Shown here in pieces: positions 10,601-63,401 of a stretch of 64,000 bases of DNA (positions within the stretch are counted from its first letter, which is position 1; the number at the start of each line of letters is the position of its first letter). A program made the position numbers and the translations under genes. The DNA comes from Rhineura floridana (lineage: Eukaryota > Chordata > Lepidosauria > Squamata > Rhineuridae). The stretch spans positions 12,307,001 through 12,371,000 of the forward strand of contig NC_084495.1 of assembly GCF_030035675.1 (NCBI RefSeq). Direction: 5' to 3'. The notes under the pieces are model-generated. The model was not told the origin of the DNA and searched no databases. It worked only from the letters and a program-made list of their open reading frames with translations.

Positions 10601-12936
10601 GCTTTAAAAGAAGATTAGACAAATTCATGGAGGACAGGGCTATCAATGGCTACTAGCCATGATGGCTGTGCTCTGCCACCCTAGTCAGAGGCAGCATGCT
10701 TCTGAAAACCAGTTGCCGGAAGCCTCAGGAGGGGAGAGTGTTCTTGCACTCAGGTCCTGCTTGCGGGCTTCCTCCAGGCACCTGGTTGGCCACTGTGAGA
10801 ACAGGATGCTGGACTAGATGGGCCACTGGCCTGATCCAGCAGGCTCTTCTTATGTTCTTATGTACATCAGATGTTAAGGATGGAGCAGGTGGATGGTTTC
10901 TCCTGCTTTCTTCTACCCCCCACTCCAGCAGAGCTGAGAGCTAATGAGTGCCATAAAACCTGGCCTCTTATAGACTTTTTATCAAAGAGGGGGCATGTTT
11001 CCATGGCCCATTATCAGTTATTCTGCCTACTAGAAATAGCTCTAGCTGCCACCGTATGCCTTCTCCTAGAGATGGCAAGTATGACTAGTGTCAACAACTA
11101 GTTGAATGTTGTGGTGTTAACCATACCATATAAGGAACTTCTTCTTAAACAGCCTGAATGTTGGCTGACTGCCTAGACGTCTTATCTTATACTGTACTCT
11201 GCTTCATAAGAAAACATAGCTTTGTTCAGAAGGGAGGGTGAAGCCCATTTTTTAAAAAAATCCTCTATAGCACCTATGCAGTACTACGCTATAAGCTAAG
11301 CCATTATAAGCAAATATAAATAAATGTAAATGATTTCAGCACATTTTATGCATATTTCAAGCCAATATCTGTGCTGGCCCATTACAGGAGGTTTGGGAGT
11401 TTTTTTATTATTTTGTTTTATTGCATTTATATACCACCTTTCCTCCAAGGAGCTCAAAGTTTTGTATATGGCTCTCCCCCTCCATTTCATCCTCATAACA
11501 ACCCTGTGTGGTAGATTAGGCTGAGAGACAGTGACTAGCTAGTGAGCTTCATGGTTGAATGGGGATTCAAACCCTGGTCTTCCAGGTTCTAGTCCAACAC
11601 TCTAACCACTACACCACACTGGTTCTCTTTTAGTAAGTAGTGTCTCTGCCTGTTCTCAACATGAGATGGGCTTCCCCAGAGGGGATTCTGGGGTCTTTTT
11701 AAGCTGGTGCTGCCTTGGTATGAAGCAAGTTTCTAAGCCCCTTCTCTGCTGTATTACATGGGGCATCTTTTTGTAAGGGGGTGACCTCTAAAAGCGTCCT
11801 GTGTAAAATTGAAGGGACACCTTTCCTGCCTAAAGACCATATCGCTTTCCAAAAGGACACGTTCAAATTGGCGAATGATTCAGTCTGCAGTTACTCATGA
11901 AGGAAGGTGCAGTCGCTTCCCTTCAGTGCCGAAGAAAGCAGGCCAGGCCTGGTTGGAAAGAAGGCTGCAGTGTTCTCATGGATGTTCTCTGATCTGAAAA
12001 AGTGCCTGTATCGTTGCGAAAAGCCTAATAGAAGAGGCTGAGAAACAGGGGCATGATGGGGACTTCATAGCGATGTGCAGGAAATGGTTTGGGAAGATGT
12101 GCAGCAACCAGGTCCAGTGAGCCTGGTTGTTATTGGCTGTTTCATATAATGGGATGCCAGTTGTTTGAATGTTAACGAATGGGTGGCCACATTTGGCATT
12201 TGTCTCTTCTAGTTAGCGTCCAAACCAGGCAACCTATTAAGTTATTACAGAATTTGCGTAAGTTCTTTTACAGCAGGGACAAGGAACCTGTTGCCCTCCG
12301 GATGTTGCTGGACTTCAACTCCCGCATGCCCCAGCTAGCATAGTCTGTGGTCAGGGATGATGGGAACTGTAGTCCAGTAACATCTGGAAGGCCAGAGGTG
12401 CTCCATCCCTGTTTTGCAGTGTTTTCATAAGGATGCAGTTTTGTCACACTTAACTATAGTACTGCAGTACTGAATTGTCTACCTAACAGACCTTGAGAGT
12501 GGCACTGTGTAATGTCATATAATCTATGGAGCTAGCATACAGTGGCTAAAAAGCATGAACCAGGAAACCTCTTTAGAGAGGGAGCTGAAGAGTAGCTGTC
12601 AGCCAATGCTGGTTCCCATGTTATCAACAGTGCAGAGGACTTTTGCAATTTCTTGGCAATACAAGTCTCTCTGTCTCCCCTGTGAATTGTAAAGTTTATA
12701 CTATGTGCTGTTTCCTTTGACACTTCAGGCTGGCTGGAGTCCTCTGCATATCGCTGCTTCTGCTGGCCGAGATGAAATTGTGAAGGCTCTCATTAGGAAA
12801 GCTGCTCAGGTGAATGCTGTCAATCAAAATGGCTGCACACCTCTGCATTATGCAGCATCCAAAAATAAGCAGGAGGTAAGATTTCACCCATTTCTTTGCC
12901 TTCTCCTTGCTTAGCACAAAGCAACCTGTTCAGGAA

Positions 12937-12972
<36 letters not shown>

Positions 12973-14225
12973 TATTAAGATTGCAGTGATGCTGCTGGAG
13001 AATGGAGCTAATCCAGATGCAAAGGATCACTTGGAATCTACTCCATTACACAGAGCAGCCTCCAAAGGAAACCTGAAAATGATACAGATCCTTTTGAAGC
13101 ACAAAGCTTCTGCCAATCTACAAGATTCAGAGGGAAACACAGCTCTGTAAGAACTCCAATATTTGTGATAGATTGTGTCCTAGCGTGTTTGAGCAATGTC
13201 TTCCACGTGGATAAATACTGAGAGTTCCTTCCTTAGCACAAACTCTTCACTCATGTTGAGATTTTTCTCTAGTCCAGGCCAGGAACTTGCTTTTTTTCCA
13301 ATGCAAGCTGAGCTTGGGATTCTAGAAGAGAGGCTGTATTCCAGGATATCTGCTGCAGACACATCCACACAATTTTTATACAGCACAATCCTAAGCATAA
13401 ATCCTATTAAGTCCAATAGAAGTCCTATTGACTTCTTAGTAAATGTGTATGGGTTTGTAATGAACTGCCTATCAAGATGTCTATCCCACTAAGTTCAGTG
13501 GGCCTAAGTAAGTGTGCACAAGATTGCAGTTCCTGCCTCAGTTGAAATTTTGCATCAAACCCTTGTTGCGCTAATAATAATTTAGAATCCAAACCATGAC
13601 TTCACTTTCTAAGTGTGCAGCAGGTTAACTATGTTAAAGCTACCTAAGGCTGCAATCCTTACCCCAGTTACCTGGGAGTAAGCTCCACTGAAATCAGTAG
13701 GACTTGCTTCTGAGTAGACATAGTTAGGATTGTGCTGTAAGTTGCTTTTGTTTTCTCACATAAGTTCAGTGTCATTCCCATATTGCAGCAGAATCCAGAG
13801 GTGAAACAATTGCTGTTAACTGTGATTTGTCAGTTCAGACATCGTACCAAACCATAATGAAATGATGGTTTAGTGTGATGTCTGAATTGAGCTTTAAACA
13901 CTTGGATGTAAATGATGGAATTTCACGGGGGGTGGGGAAGAGACGTTGGTTCAAGTCTGCTTTTAAAATAATTGGGATGTACAAAGGAATACAGGGACAT
14001 CAGGTTGACAAATCATTATTGTTTGGTATTGTATCTCTGACAGAGCTGATAATTCTTCATCTTATTTACAGCCATTTAGCCTGTGATGAAGAGAGAGTAG
14101 ATGAAGCTAAACTACTGGTGTCGCACGGGGCAAGTATATATATTGAGAACAAAGAAGAGAAGACCCCACTGCAAGTCGCGAAAGGTGGCCTGGGATCCAT
14201 ACTTAGGAGGCTAGTTGAAGGCTAG
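7552..14225 (+). CDS. PSMD10: PSMD10 (gankyrin), 26S proteasome assembly chaperone, complete gene
   Basis: Five exons: 7552-7668, 9407-9505, 12729-12875, 12980-13146, 14072-14225. They join to 227 residues; human gankyrin has 226, and the N-terminus here has one extra residue (MEGGSVSN for MEGCVSN). The protein is a stack of ankyrin repeats with the usual TPLHWACSAGH, SPLHIAASAGRDEIVKAL, TPLHYAASKN, TPLHRAASKGNLKMI and LHLACDEERVDEAKLL units, ending GGLGSILRRLVEG. Gankyrin binds the C-terminal domain of the proteasome ATPase Rpt3/PSMC4 and guides assembly of the 19S base; in mammals it also binds CDK4, RB1 and MDM2. All introns start GT and end AG, and the frame closes across them. It starts in the divergent promoter with ATG4A and faces VSIG1 tail to tail. 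No defects are seen. Confidence 0.97.
7740..7890 (+). mobile_element. tRNA-derived SINE (GTGGTTAGAG family), partial
   Basis: Has the words TAGTGGTTAAAGTGCC, TTAAAATCCCCACTCAGC and CTTGCAGGGCTGTTGTGA of the family best seen at 22545-22760 and 45540-45750. It lies in PSMD10 intron 1. Confidence 0.7.
7912..8215 (+). mobile_element. tRNA-derived SINE (AGCTCAGTGG family) with a nested MITE
   Basis: The head GCTCAGTGGGGAGAGGGTCC and TTCAATACCTGTCATCTCC, and the tail GTGTAGACAATACATGGACC, belong to one SINE. The middle (about 8028-8152) is a hAT MITE with CCAATTCCCATCAGCTCC and GATGGGGATTGTAGTCCCGC arms. Confidence 0.7.
8310..8447. mobile_element. hAT-type MITE (CAGCCTTTCCCAACCAG ends)
   Basis: A foldback of CAGCCTTTCCCAACCAGTG and CACTGGTTGGGAAAGGCTG ends with an internal GTTGTTGGACCACAACTCCC arm and its complement. 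Same element as 54185-54322, which has an exact 8-bp duplication; here the flanks match poorly. Confidence 0.85.
8590..9080. mobile_element. hAT-like nonautonomous element (GGCCCATGGGCCAAACTTGG family)
   Basis: Words such as TCTGGCCCATGGGCC, CTTGGCCCACCAGG and CCCCAAACCAC recur in altered form at 29100-29460 and 40935-41000. Borders are not resolved. The reading frames within it are not gene-like. Confidence 0.4.
9407..9505 (+). CDS. PSMD10: PSMD10 exon 2
   Basis: Residues 40-72, the ankyrin unit DNRTPLHWACSAGHTDIVDF to VNNKDD; phase 0 at both ends. The acceptor is TGCATTTAG and the donor GAT/GTGAGT. Confidence 0.97.
9506..10187. other. PSMD10 intron 2, left part
   Basis: No repeat recognised except AT-rich reiterations of AGTATAAAT at about 10137-10190, directly next to the CR1 fragment's 5' end. 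Confidence 0.5.
10188..10862 (+). mobile_element. CR1 LINE 3' end, 5'-truncated
   Basis: Matches 53469-54150 of the long CR1 copy almost base for base: the reading frame from VRPHLEYCVQFWSPPLKK to MEDRAINGY, then the 3' untranslated region ending in TTCTTATG repeats. A few percent divergence by eye, with an open frame of 156 codons. It lies in PSMD10 intron 2 in the sense orientation. 10863-11400 shows nothing further. Confidence 0.93.
11405..11633 (-). mobile_element. tRNA-derived SINE (GTGGTTAGAG family)
   Basis: The reverse complement starts with GTGGTGTAGTGGTTAGAGTG and has TTGAATCCCCATTCAACC as B box and a CCTTGGAGGAAAGGTGGTAT tail. 11640-12270 is intron without a recognised element. 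Confidence 0.85.
12275..12410. mobile_element. hAT-type MITE (foldback)
   Basis: CAGGGACAAGGAACCTGTTG with GCTGGACTTCAACTCCCGC, and the opposing GGGAACTGTAGTCCAGTAAC and CTCCATCCCTG arm. Confidence 0.8.
12729..12875 (+). CDS. PSMD10: PSMD10 exon 3
   Basis: Residues 73-121: AGWSPLHIAASAGRDEIVKA through TPLHYAASKNKQE. Phase 0 at both ends; acceptor CTTCAG, donor GAG/GTAAGA. Confidence 0.97.
12939..12970 (+). repeat. (CT)16 microsatellite forming the polypyrimidine tract of PSMD10 intron 3
   Basis: A pure 32-base CT run ends eight bases before the exon 4 acceptor (GCTATTAAG/ATTGCAG). Intron 3 is only 104 bases (12876-12979), so the repeat is nearly a third of it and is the only pyrimidine tract available. 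Confidence 0.95.
12980..13146 (+). CDS. PSMD10: PSMD10 exon 4
   Basis: Residues 122-176 plus two bases: IAVMLLENGANPDAKDH through ANLQDSEGNTA, covering two ankyrin units. Donor CT/GTAAGA, phase 2. Confidence 0.97.
13147..14071. other. PSMD10 intron 4
   Basis: No element called. The stretch about 13650-13735 (GCAATCCTTACCCCAGTTAC, CTGAGTAGACATAGTTAGGA) repeats words also seen near 20880-20995, 47705-47815 and 60305-60385, probably an old dispersed repeat of unknown class. Confidence 0.4.
14072..14225 (+). CDS. PSMD10: PSMD10 exon 5 with stop codon
   Basis: Completes the split leucine codon, then HLACDEERVDEAKLLVSHGA to LRRLVEG and TAG. The acceptor is TTATTTACAG. Confidence 0.97.
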
Positions 14226-15245
14226 CAGTATCAGTCTATTCTATTTTTGATGAACATACTAAAGACTGTTCACTGTCTTGAAGTTGGCTTTAACTGTCAC
14301 AACTTGAATTTTTATTGTACTACATTTCTCTACATCTTCCTTGGCCAAACAAAACTTTTAATTTCTTCTTACTAAGTTTATCGTTGGGTTTTTTTTAAAA
14401 AAAAAAAAAGCTCTGCTTTTCCTGTAGAAGAAACCCATCTTCTCATCCTGGTTGTAGCAATCTTTTTTGCATACATCTGCTTATAAGACCAGGCAATAAT
14501 CAGTATTCCTCAAGCCAGTTCATGGAACTACAGATTCTTGTTCTCAGTGAAAGTGATCTGATCTCTTTCTTCAGTTCAAATGTCATCATGGTTGTATGAA
14601 ATGAAATGCGGGGGGAGAGAATGGGGCTCTGTGCCCACCAAAGGCCCAGAAACTGGAGGGTACCTGACCCTGTGTAAAAGTTTTGTGGTGGAGGAGTTTA
14701 CTTTGGTGTAAAACTCAATGGAATTGTTATTTGCAGAAATCAGTTGGTTCCATCTTATTCCCAGTATAGGGGGAGAATGACAGGAATCGAGCTTTAGGAG
14801 AAGGTAGTGGGCTTAATTCAGCCTTAACAATGGTAGACCTAGGAAGGCTGCAAGCAGAAATAGTTCTACTTCTGAATAAAGATCAAGTGCTGCGACACCT
14901 TAACACATTGGCAGGGTTGCTATACCATGAACTCGCGTAGAGAACTGTCAATTTCAATAGACTGTTTCTTAAACAAAATATGACTGTCTGTAACCTCTTC
15001 CTAGATGTTGTTGAGCAATATTTTAAACAAACAAACAAAAGTCCTAGTTTTTGCCAGTAAGAGCTTACATTTGTTAGGATCATCTGCTGGCCAAGTTGTG
15101 ACTGTTTCTCTGTTTCTTCCCTTCTTCCCTCATGGTGGTTTTGAGCTGTGCAGCTTAATGCAAAGAGCTTTATACAACCAGAGTGATTTGTTATGCCTTA
15201 AGCTACTTATAATAAAATATTATTTGCTCCTTAAGCCAGTTCATT
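14226..15245 (+). other. PSMD10: Probable PSMD10 3' untranslated region with poly(A) signal at 15211-15216
   Basis: About 1 kb of unique-looking DNA follows the stop, with AATAAA at 15211-15216 as the best poly(A) signal. A poly(A)/poly(T) run lies near 14390-14410. The cleavage site is inferred, not seen. Confidence 0.55.
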
Positions 15246-15604
15246 GTCTGAAAAGCTGCTTCTCCTAAAGAGCAAAAACGGCCTGTCAGTATCGTAGAAG
15301 GCCGGCTTTTGTAACCAATGGGCAATTGCTACTGGTTTTGGCGTAAAATACACACCCAAGGTATTCTTGCAGGAATCTTAAAGCAGTAGAGACACCATTA
15401 CCAAAAGGTTGCATATCCTTGGAGTGTTGGTTGATGGACTGTTCTATAATAATCGTGTGAACCTAAGTTACATTTTTTTCTGCTGTGCATGCCACGACTA
15501 CTGGTCACAGTTCTGCTGCAGCTGTTAGTTCCAAGGCTAACAAAAGGTTAAATAGTTGTTTTATGCTCACTGTTTCATAACTATTACTGCAGTAAATTGT
15601 TAAT

Positions 15605-16040
15605 AGGACTGAGGCATTGGAGAGCACACACTCTGCATTCAGAAGGTCCCTGGTTTAGTCCCTAGTGTCTCCAAGGTGCTGTAAAAGACCTCTGCCTTTG
15701 ACCCTGAAGAAGCGCTGCCAGTGGGAGGGAGCAGCATGGATGGATATAATGTCAGTTGTAGGTGACTTGGAAGCATGTGGAAGAGCAGTGTACCTTGATG
15801 GTTCTCTGAGCTCTGCCCCTTCACTACTGACGCTGCTCCAGGCATAAGCTCTACCCCTCAACTGATGGTCCCACCAGTTGCGTAGACTCTTAGGTGTGGG
15901 TCCCATGTTGCAGGATGAGATTCCAGCGCTTGACCAGGTAAAGATCACTGCTGTAGACAGTACTGGGCTACACAGATAATTATACTATTTAGTATAGTAT
16001 TGGCTGACCTAGTATAAGGTAGCTTCCTCTGTTCTCTTTT
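15605..16040 (+). mobile_element. tRNA-derived SINE (AGCTCAGTGG family), interrupted
   Basis: Head words GAGAGCACACACTCTGCATT and CTGGTTTAGTCCCTAG, tail CAGTACTGGGCTACACAGA and TATAAGGTAGCTTCC. The part about 15725-15945 does not fit the SINE and may be an insertion. Confidence 0.6.
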
Positions 16041-16044
16041 TTTA

Positions 16045-16280
16045 GTAGTATTTGATTGTTTCATTTATGTCCCACCTTTTCTCCAAGGAGCTCAAGGTGG
16101 CATCCATGGTTCTCCCATTCTTCATTTAATCCCCATGGCAACCCTGTCCAGTAGCTTAAGCTGAAAGGCAGTGACTGGCCCAGATCACCCGGTAAGCTTC
16201 ATGGCTGAGTGGGGATTCGAACTCTGGTCTCCCAAGTCCTCATCCAACACTCTAACCACTACACCACATTGGCTGTAATT
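16045..16280 (-). mobile_element. tRNA-derived SINE (GTGGTTAGAG family)
   Basis: The reverse complement runs from GTGGTGTAGTGGTTAGAGTG through CGAATCCCCACTCAGCC to CCTTGGAGAAAAGGTGGGAC. Confidence 0.87.
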
Positions 16281-16920
16281 TTGGCTGCCTTTCTCCATAC
16301 CTTTTTTTTTTTAGGAAAAAAAGTTCTGTGGCTATAGGGTGTATATATCACTTTTTCTGTTAAGTACTGCCTTGTCACTACGACAACATTTTGGAATTGT
16401 TAGTGACAGCATTATATCAATAACCATTTAAGTAATTTTATTAGTTTATAATAGGGTTACAAGGAGTAACCACCTCCATGCACTTGGTCTTACGAATTTG
16501 GTGTTCAGAACTTTTGATGCATTTTACTAGTACCAAAAAAATTTCAAATGGTACTTTCCAACAGAACTTTATTACACTTTGTAGTAACAAAAGAATCAAT
16601 GCAGTCCCCTAATTTTTCCCTGTGCTGTTGCGCATATAAAACCCATTATTAGTGATCACAGCTGAGCATGAAAGCAAATGTGTATATAGTTGGTAACAAA
16701 TGGACTATATAAAAGCAAATAACAAAAAACTGTTTGAGCACAGAGGCGGCTGTACAAGAAATACGGTGTTGGAAAACCATCACAGAAGCAAATTTGGAAC
16801 ATGACCATTAAACTTCATCTAAAATTATATTTGTGTTGGAAATGTAAAAACGCACCGACTCCTCCTGTCTATATTAAGGATCCCAGTGAAGCCAAACATG
16901 CTTGCTTAAGAAGCTACAGC
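16281..16920. other. Intergenic DNA between PSMD10 and VSIG1 3' ends
   Basis: No repeat recognised. On the minus strand AATAAA occurs at 16442-16437 and 16573-16568. Either could be a distal VSIG1 poly(A) signal, but they lie over 2 kb beyond the stop and repeats intervene, so the end of VSIG1 is unresolved. Confidence 0.3.
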
Positions 16921-16925
16921 CAGGG

Positions 16926-17108
16926 GTTCCCAAACTGGTCCATGAGCTTCATTCAGGTGGTCTACGGCATGCCCATAAAAATACAATAAAAATAATGCAG
17001 CATCTAGCACAACACATTACTATTGCTACAGCAGGCAGAAAAATCATTAAGTGCTCTGTCGGCAATTTTCAACTGATTTGGTGGGGGAGAGTTTGGGAAG
17101 CACTGCTG
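16926..17108. mobile_element. hAT-type MITE (GGGGTTCCCAAACTGG family)
   Basis: CAGGGGTTCCCAAACTGGTC at one end and AGTTTGGGAAGCACTG at the other, with GCAGGCAGAAAAATCATTAA inside. Related copies are at 47402-47640 (reverse) and 61915-62470. Confidence 0.75.
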
Positions 17109-17349
17109 TAGATCTCGAAAATTTGCATGGGTGAAAATTAAATACAGCTCTTTCTTGGGCATCTTGAGCTAGACGTTCCAGTGGTCTCATGTGTTAAACT
17201 GTGTGATATTTAGAAATCAGGCCTCAGCAATCCTTATCTAGGCGATTTATCAATGTCTTTTCAGACAGGAGAGACTAACAAGGGAGAATTCAACAGTGAC
17301 ACTGAGTTCAGTTGATTAACTTAATTTGAAAGAGGGCTTTGTTCTCCTG

Positions 17350-17480
17350 CAGCAGTGATGGGGAACCACTGGTTGTTGGACTACAGTACCCATCATCCCT
17401 GACCACTGACTAGCTGGCTGGGGCTGATGGGAGCTCAGGTCCAACAGTGACTGGAAGGGCCAAAGGTTCCCCATCCCTGT
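17350..17480. mobile_element. hAT-type MITE (foldback)
   Basis: GTGATGGGGAACCACTGGTT with GTTGGACTACAGTACCCATC, and the opposing CTGATGGGAGCTCAGGTCC and GGTTCCCCATCCCTG arm. Confidence 0.8.
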
Positions 17481-18404
17481 CCTACAGGACGGAAGGGTGT
17501 GTGGCTTCATGGCAGCACTGATTCTCTGTATCAGAAGGCAGCTTTGGTCTCCAGGACTTCCTCTTCAAGGATCTTGGACAGAAAAACTAGGATACTTCCC
17601 AGCAAATGTTACCGATTGAAACCTTACCCATTTTCAATTGGAACAGAGAAACGTACAGAAGTCCTCACATGTGTACACAGTGCATAAATGTTGTATTCCC
17701 ATGCCCCATCCAGCAAAGGAAATCTGCATGCAGAAACAGAGGTATATATTGTGCTACGCGTCCAGGTACTGCTGAACTGCAGTAGCTGAATGTATGTTTG
17801 GATAAGGATATTTTCCTAAGAAGCTGTTGCACAGGAGGAAGCTCCCAAAATTCCCTCAAATCGGGAAGGTGGGAGGCTTGGGAGTGGGCTAGAAAGCTGT
17901 GTTCAGGAAGGGTGGGACCCAGAAGCCCCCACTGCAAACACTGAGCTGGACGCATACTACTTTTGATCTTAACTGGTCATTGCAGTTAGGTGGGTACTTG
18001 ACATTCTGATCTGACACAAACTTACAGGAAAGAAAAGCCCTATTGTGGCATTCTTAAATTGGGTCTTAAAAAGTACACGGAGCTGAAAGAGGAAGTGGAA
18101 AAGCGTGTCACTCTTTCCCACTAACTTTCAACTCGAACTTTTCAAGGGCAGAAAAAGTAACCACCCTCACCACCTCATAGCCAAGGAGTTCAGAAGTTTT
18201 GTGGGCACCAGGGCAAGACCTCAAGGGCATGGGTGCCACACTGGCAAGCTGTGGTTTCAAGGAATGGTTATTCTTGAACTGTTTGAAAGCATAGGGTTTG
18301 TAACTCTGTAATGACCTGGGCCTCCAGTTCAGAGACCCTCACACTCACTGACAAGATGGCCCACGCTGCTCACTTGCTGGAGGAGGGACAGGTGCCATAG
18401 ATAT

Positions 18405-18545
18405 AGCAAGTATGCGGACCCTTTGGCCCTCCAGATATTGCTGAAGTACAGCTCCCATCATCCCTGGCCATTGGCTGTGCTTGCTGGAGCTGATGGAAGT
18501 TATAGTTCAGGAATATCTAGAGGACCAAAGGTTCTCCACCCTTGT
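18405..18545. mobile_element. hAT-type MITE (foldback)
   Basis: CCCTCCAGATATTGCTGAAG with CAGCTCCCATCATCCCTGG and the complementary GGAAGTTATAGTTCAGGAAT arm. It lies 300-440 bp beyond the VSIG1 stop. Confidence 0.8.
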
Positions 18546-18846
18546 AGCATAATATTGACTCTCACTGTGCAGGGGTGTACATGCAGGCCCAGGCCAGGAG
18601 ACAGAACCATGGATGCAGCTTGGGGTCCTGGATGTTTACATCCAGCTGTGGGAGTCACCTATTGAGCATCCTTTTGTGCTCACAGGTCCTGATCCAAAAG
18701 AGGACCTGCATGCCATGAAAATCTGCTTTGGCGTGTGGGTTGCCCTTGCTGGATTTGGGGGCAACAGTTAACATGACTATGCTTTGTCCTAATTCATGAG
18801 CAGGCGAGTTGCTGTTGGGTCCCTCTAACGGTGCTGTGAGGAGAAT

Positions 18847-60685
<41,839 letters not shown>

Positions 60686-60782
60686 GGTTGCTGGTGTTTT
60701 CACAAGCCTAGAGAGAAAGCAGTGCAGATTCATGAAACAGCAAATCTCAACTGAGGCTCTGAAAAATGTGCTCTAAGTTTCA

Positions 60783-60849
60783 CTTTATCAGCTCAATGTA
60801 TTGGTGAGTCAACAGAGGGTTGTTTTTTTAAATTTTTCAGCTTTATCAG
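60783..60849 (-). promoter_or_regulatory. Two identical GATA-type motifs upstream of VSIG1
   Basis: CTTTATCAG at 60783-60791 and again at 60841-60849 read CTGATAAAG on the VSIG1 strand, 98 and 156 bases before the ATG. GATA factors drive stomach epithelial genes, and VSIG1 is gastric in mammals, so they are plausible promoter sites; unproven. Confidence 0.4.
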
Positions 60850-61124
60850 ATCCATAAGACTGTTCTCAGGGTAGCTGGCTGTGTGATTTGTTTAGCTGAA
60901 ACCATCTCATGGGGTGTGTTCTATTGGAATATGTGTTAATAATAAACCCAACAATTCTATAGTCTATATATGGCTAGATTGTACCATCATTATTCATGAT
61001 GAGAAACCATTTCTATGGTTACTCTAGCTTAAATCTGAGTTGAGATGCATAATTCCAACTGACATTTACACAGATTCTAATAGAATAATACAGTCTATTG
61101 GAAGGGTGGTCATTACCATCTGGG

Positions 61125-61245
61125 GTGACTAAATGAAGATATCAGCTGATTGGCTACAACTCCCATTATCCCTGCTCAATGGCCATGCTTGCTAGAGCTG
61201 ATGGGAGTTGGAGTTCAGCAGCATCTGGATGGCCAAAGCCCTTTT
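61125..61245. mobile_element. hAT-type MITE (foldback)
   Basis: GGCTACAACTCCCATTATCC with opposing GCTGATGGGAGTTGGAGTTC and CAGCAGCATCTGGATGGCC. Confidence 0.82.
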
Positions 61246-61249
61246 GAAT

Positions 61250-61910
61250 GTTGACAGCTGTCAATCACCTGCTATTGTTACGAGGTCAAGCAATTGTCAG
61301 GTGTAGGCCCATGAGGGCAGGGGGAATTACAGATCCGGCCCGCTGCCTTGATCCAGTCCCCCACCCCTGATGTAAAATAATCAGCAGGTTAAAAAGAAGA
61401 ACCCACAGAAATGGTAGGTTGAGAATGAGGCCTGAGGAAAGGAGAAGGGAGACAGTGAACTGAGGCAAAAGAGGACTAATCGGAACTGCATCTGACAAAA
61501 ACTTTGCAAAGGTTACTGTCACACTGTGAAGAGGACAGGAAAGAAGATTGGTACACAGAAGGTATGTCTCTATTATAAGGAAGCAGTAAGAGTTTTGTAG
61601 AAGAGGAAAAGCCTCCTGCAGCAATTGGCCGAATGGTCACCAAGTGCAGCAGCTCCAGTCCTCCGTGGATGGTTGTCTCCAAAATGTGATTTGGTGTGTG
61701 TGCAGGGGTATTGTTCAGCTTTGTGGAGTCTCCAGTGAAGGGTTCAACAGGGTTTGACCTTATCGCCATATGAACCTACCTGGGCTCCTAAGATTCTCCT
61801 GAGGCTCTTCTCTGCACGCTCCCTCCATGATGGTGGTAACAAGTGATCCTTTACAAGTAACACCAGTAAATCAAGTAACATCATACTAATACCAGGCTGG
61901 TATAGGCCAG
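61250..61910. other. DNA upstream of VSIG1, no feature recognised
   Basis: Overlapping short frames on the minus strand lack splice sites or similarity that I know. No gene called. Confidence 0.35.
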
Positions 61911-61914
61911 GGGT

Positions 61915-62470
61915 TCCCAAAGAGTGGTCCACGGACCACCAGTTCATTCATCTTCATTCAGGTGGTCAACAGCAGCGACTCTGTGAAGCTGTGTAGCTAT
62001 GTGTGTGTAAAGAACAGTGTGTGTGTGTGAAGGATGGTGGGCACAACAGCTGGTCCATCATCTTAAAACCCAGTGATCCTCCCGAGACATGAGCAGGATA
62101 GACTGGAAATGATAGGGGAAGGAGGCTGTACCTTCCTCAGAGGAATAAAGCCCAGCTGGAGGCAAGACAGGGGAAGGTCCCAAGTAGGAAAAAGAGGCTG
62201 ACAAGGCACTTAAAAAGTATGGAGAGTCAATACATGGGCAGAAGCTAGGTGAATGCTGAATCTGTCCTAAGACACAAGGTGACAAATATTATATCCAACA
62301 TCAAAGAACTTTATTTAAGACAACAGGCACATCCATTGCATTGAAATATTCACAAGACAGCTCAATTACAAGTTCTAAACAACAGACAGAAAAATCATTA
62401 CATGGTCCACCAAGATCCTCAGCAATTTTCAAGTGTTCTGGGGGGAAAGAGGGTTTGGAGACCACTGGTA
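61915..62470. mobile_element. hAT-type element (GGGGTTCCCAAAGAGTGG family), probably interrupted
   Basis: CAGGGGTTCCCAAAGAGTGG at the left and GAGGGTTTGGAGACCACTGG at the right, with CAGACAGAAAAATCATTACA near the right end as in 16926-17108. The middle (about 61990-62280) is unique. Confidence 0.6.
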
Positions 62471-62639
62471 TAGGCAGAAGTGTCCCTTATGCTGAAGAAC
62501 TCTCATCCAAGGAAGAAGCAGATTAGGCACAGGAGTAGAAGAAGCACCAGTCTAGGAAAGGCAGTGCAGGGACTTAAATGGCAGCAGACCCAGAGAAGAG
62601 GGAGATCTAGGGAAGGAAGACCAGGAGACCAACTGGTTC

Positions 62640-62745
62640 AGAGCAGGGAAAGCCAGCATCACTGGTCCAGAAAACTCCTTCAGTCCAAGCCAGCATCGCC
62701 AATGGACAAGGATGATGGGAGTTCTGGAAGATACCATGTTGACTA
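62640..62745. mobile_element. hAT MITE remnant
   Basis: CCAAGCCAGCATCGCCAATG and GGATGATGGGAGTTCTGGAA are the core words; ends not clear. Confidence 0.5.
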
Positions 62746-62749
62746 CTCC

Positions 62750-63393
62750 TGGCCCAGAGGAATGACAGAAAGAGGAAGAGGGAAGATGGATGGGGGAAAC
62801 CAGGTGAGAAAATGGGCAGGGAGAAGAACACCTGACCTGGAACTGCAGAGATGAAGCAAGTTATGATTTCTAGTTCCACTGCAAGTTAACCAAGGTAGTA
62901 TTAGTCAATCTGACTGAGCTGCTAGATAGATATAAGGAGTCACTCTAGACTGGAATTATCTAGCCAGTCCTATGCATCCAGTCCTATGCGTGTTTATTCA
63001 GGAATAAGTCCAGCTGTTTTTAATGGGGCTTACTTCCTAGTCAGGGTGTTTAGGATTGCGGCATAGCTGTAGAAACTTATGCATAACTACTCATCTGTAA
63101 TGCCCTAGGATTGCAACCCAAGTTAGTTAACTGCTAATTAGTTTATTTGCCAATACTCTAAGCACAAAGTATCTAGGTTCATATTTATAAAGAGTACATA
63201 AATTTACTGAAAAGCATGGAAATTTGATGTTCATTTTACAGAATTTTTAAGCAAACCTTTAGAATTAATATCTGAGTGGATTCAAACACTACCAATGCAA
63301 TTCTAACTCCACTTTCAATTGGATTCCAATAAAATCCAACCCCTCTGAATTCAATAGAAATTACTACTGAGTCGGCTTGGATAGGATTGCACT
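62750..63393. other. No feature recognised
   Basis: AT-rich DNA. Words at 62960-63060 (TCCTATGCGTGTTTATTCAG) match the old dispersed repeat noted in PSMD10 intron 4. Confidence 0.35.
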
Positions 63394-63401
63394 GTAAAAT
63401 C

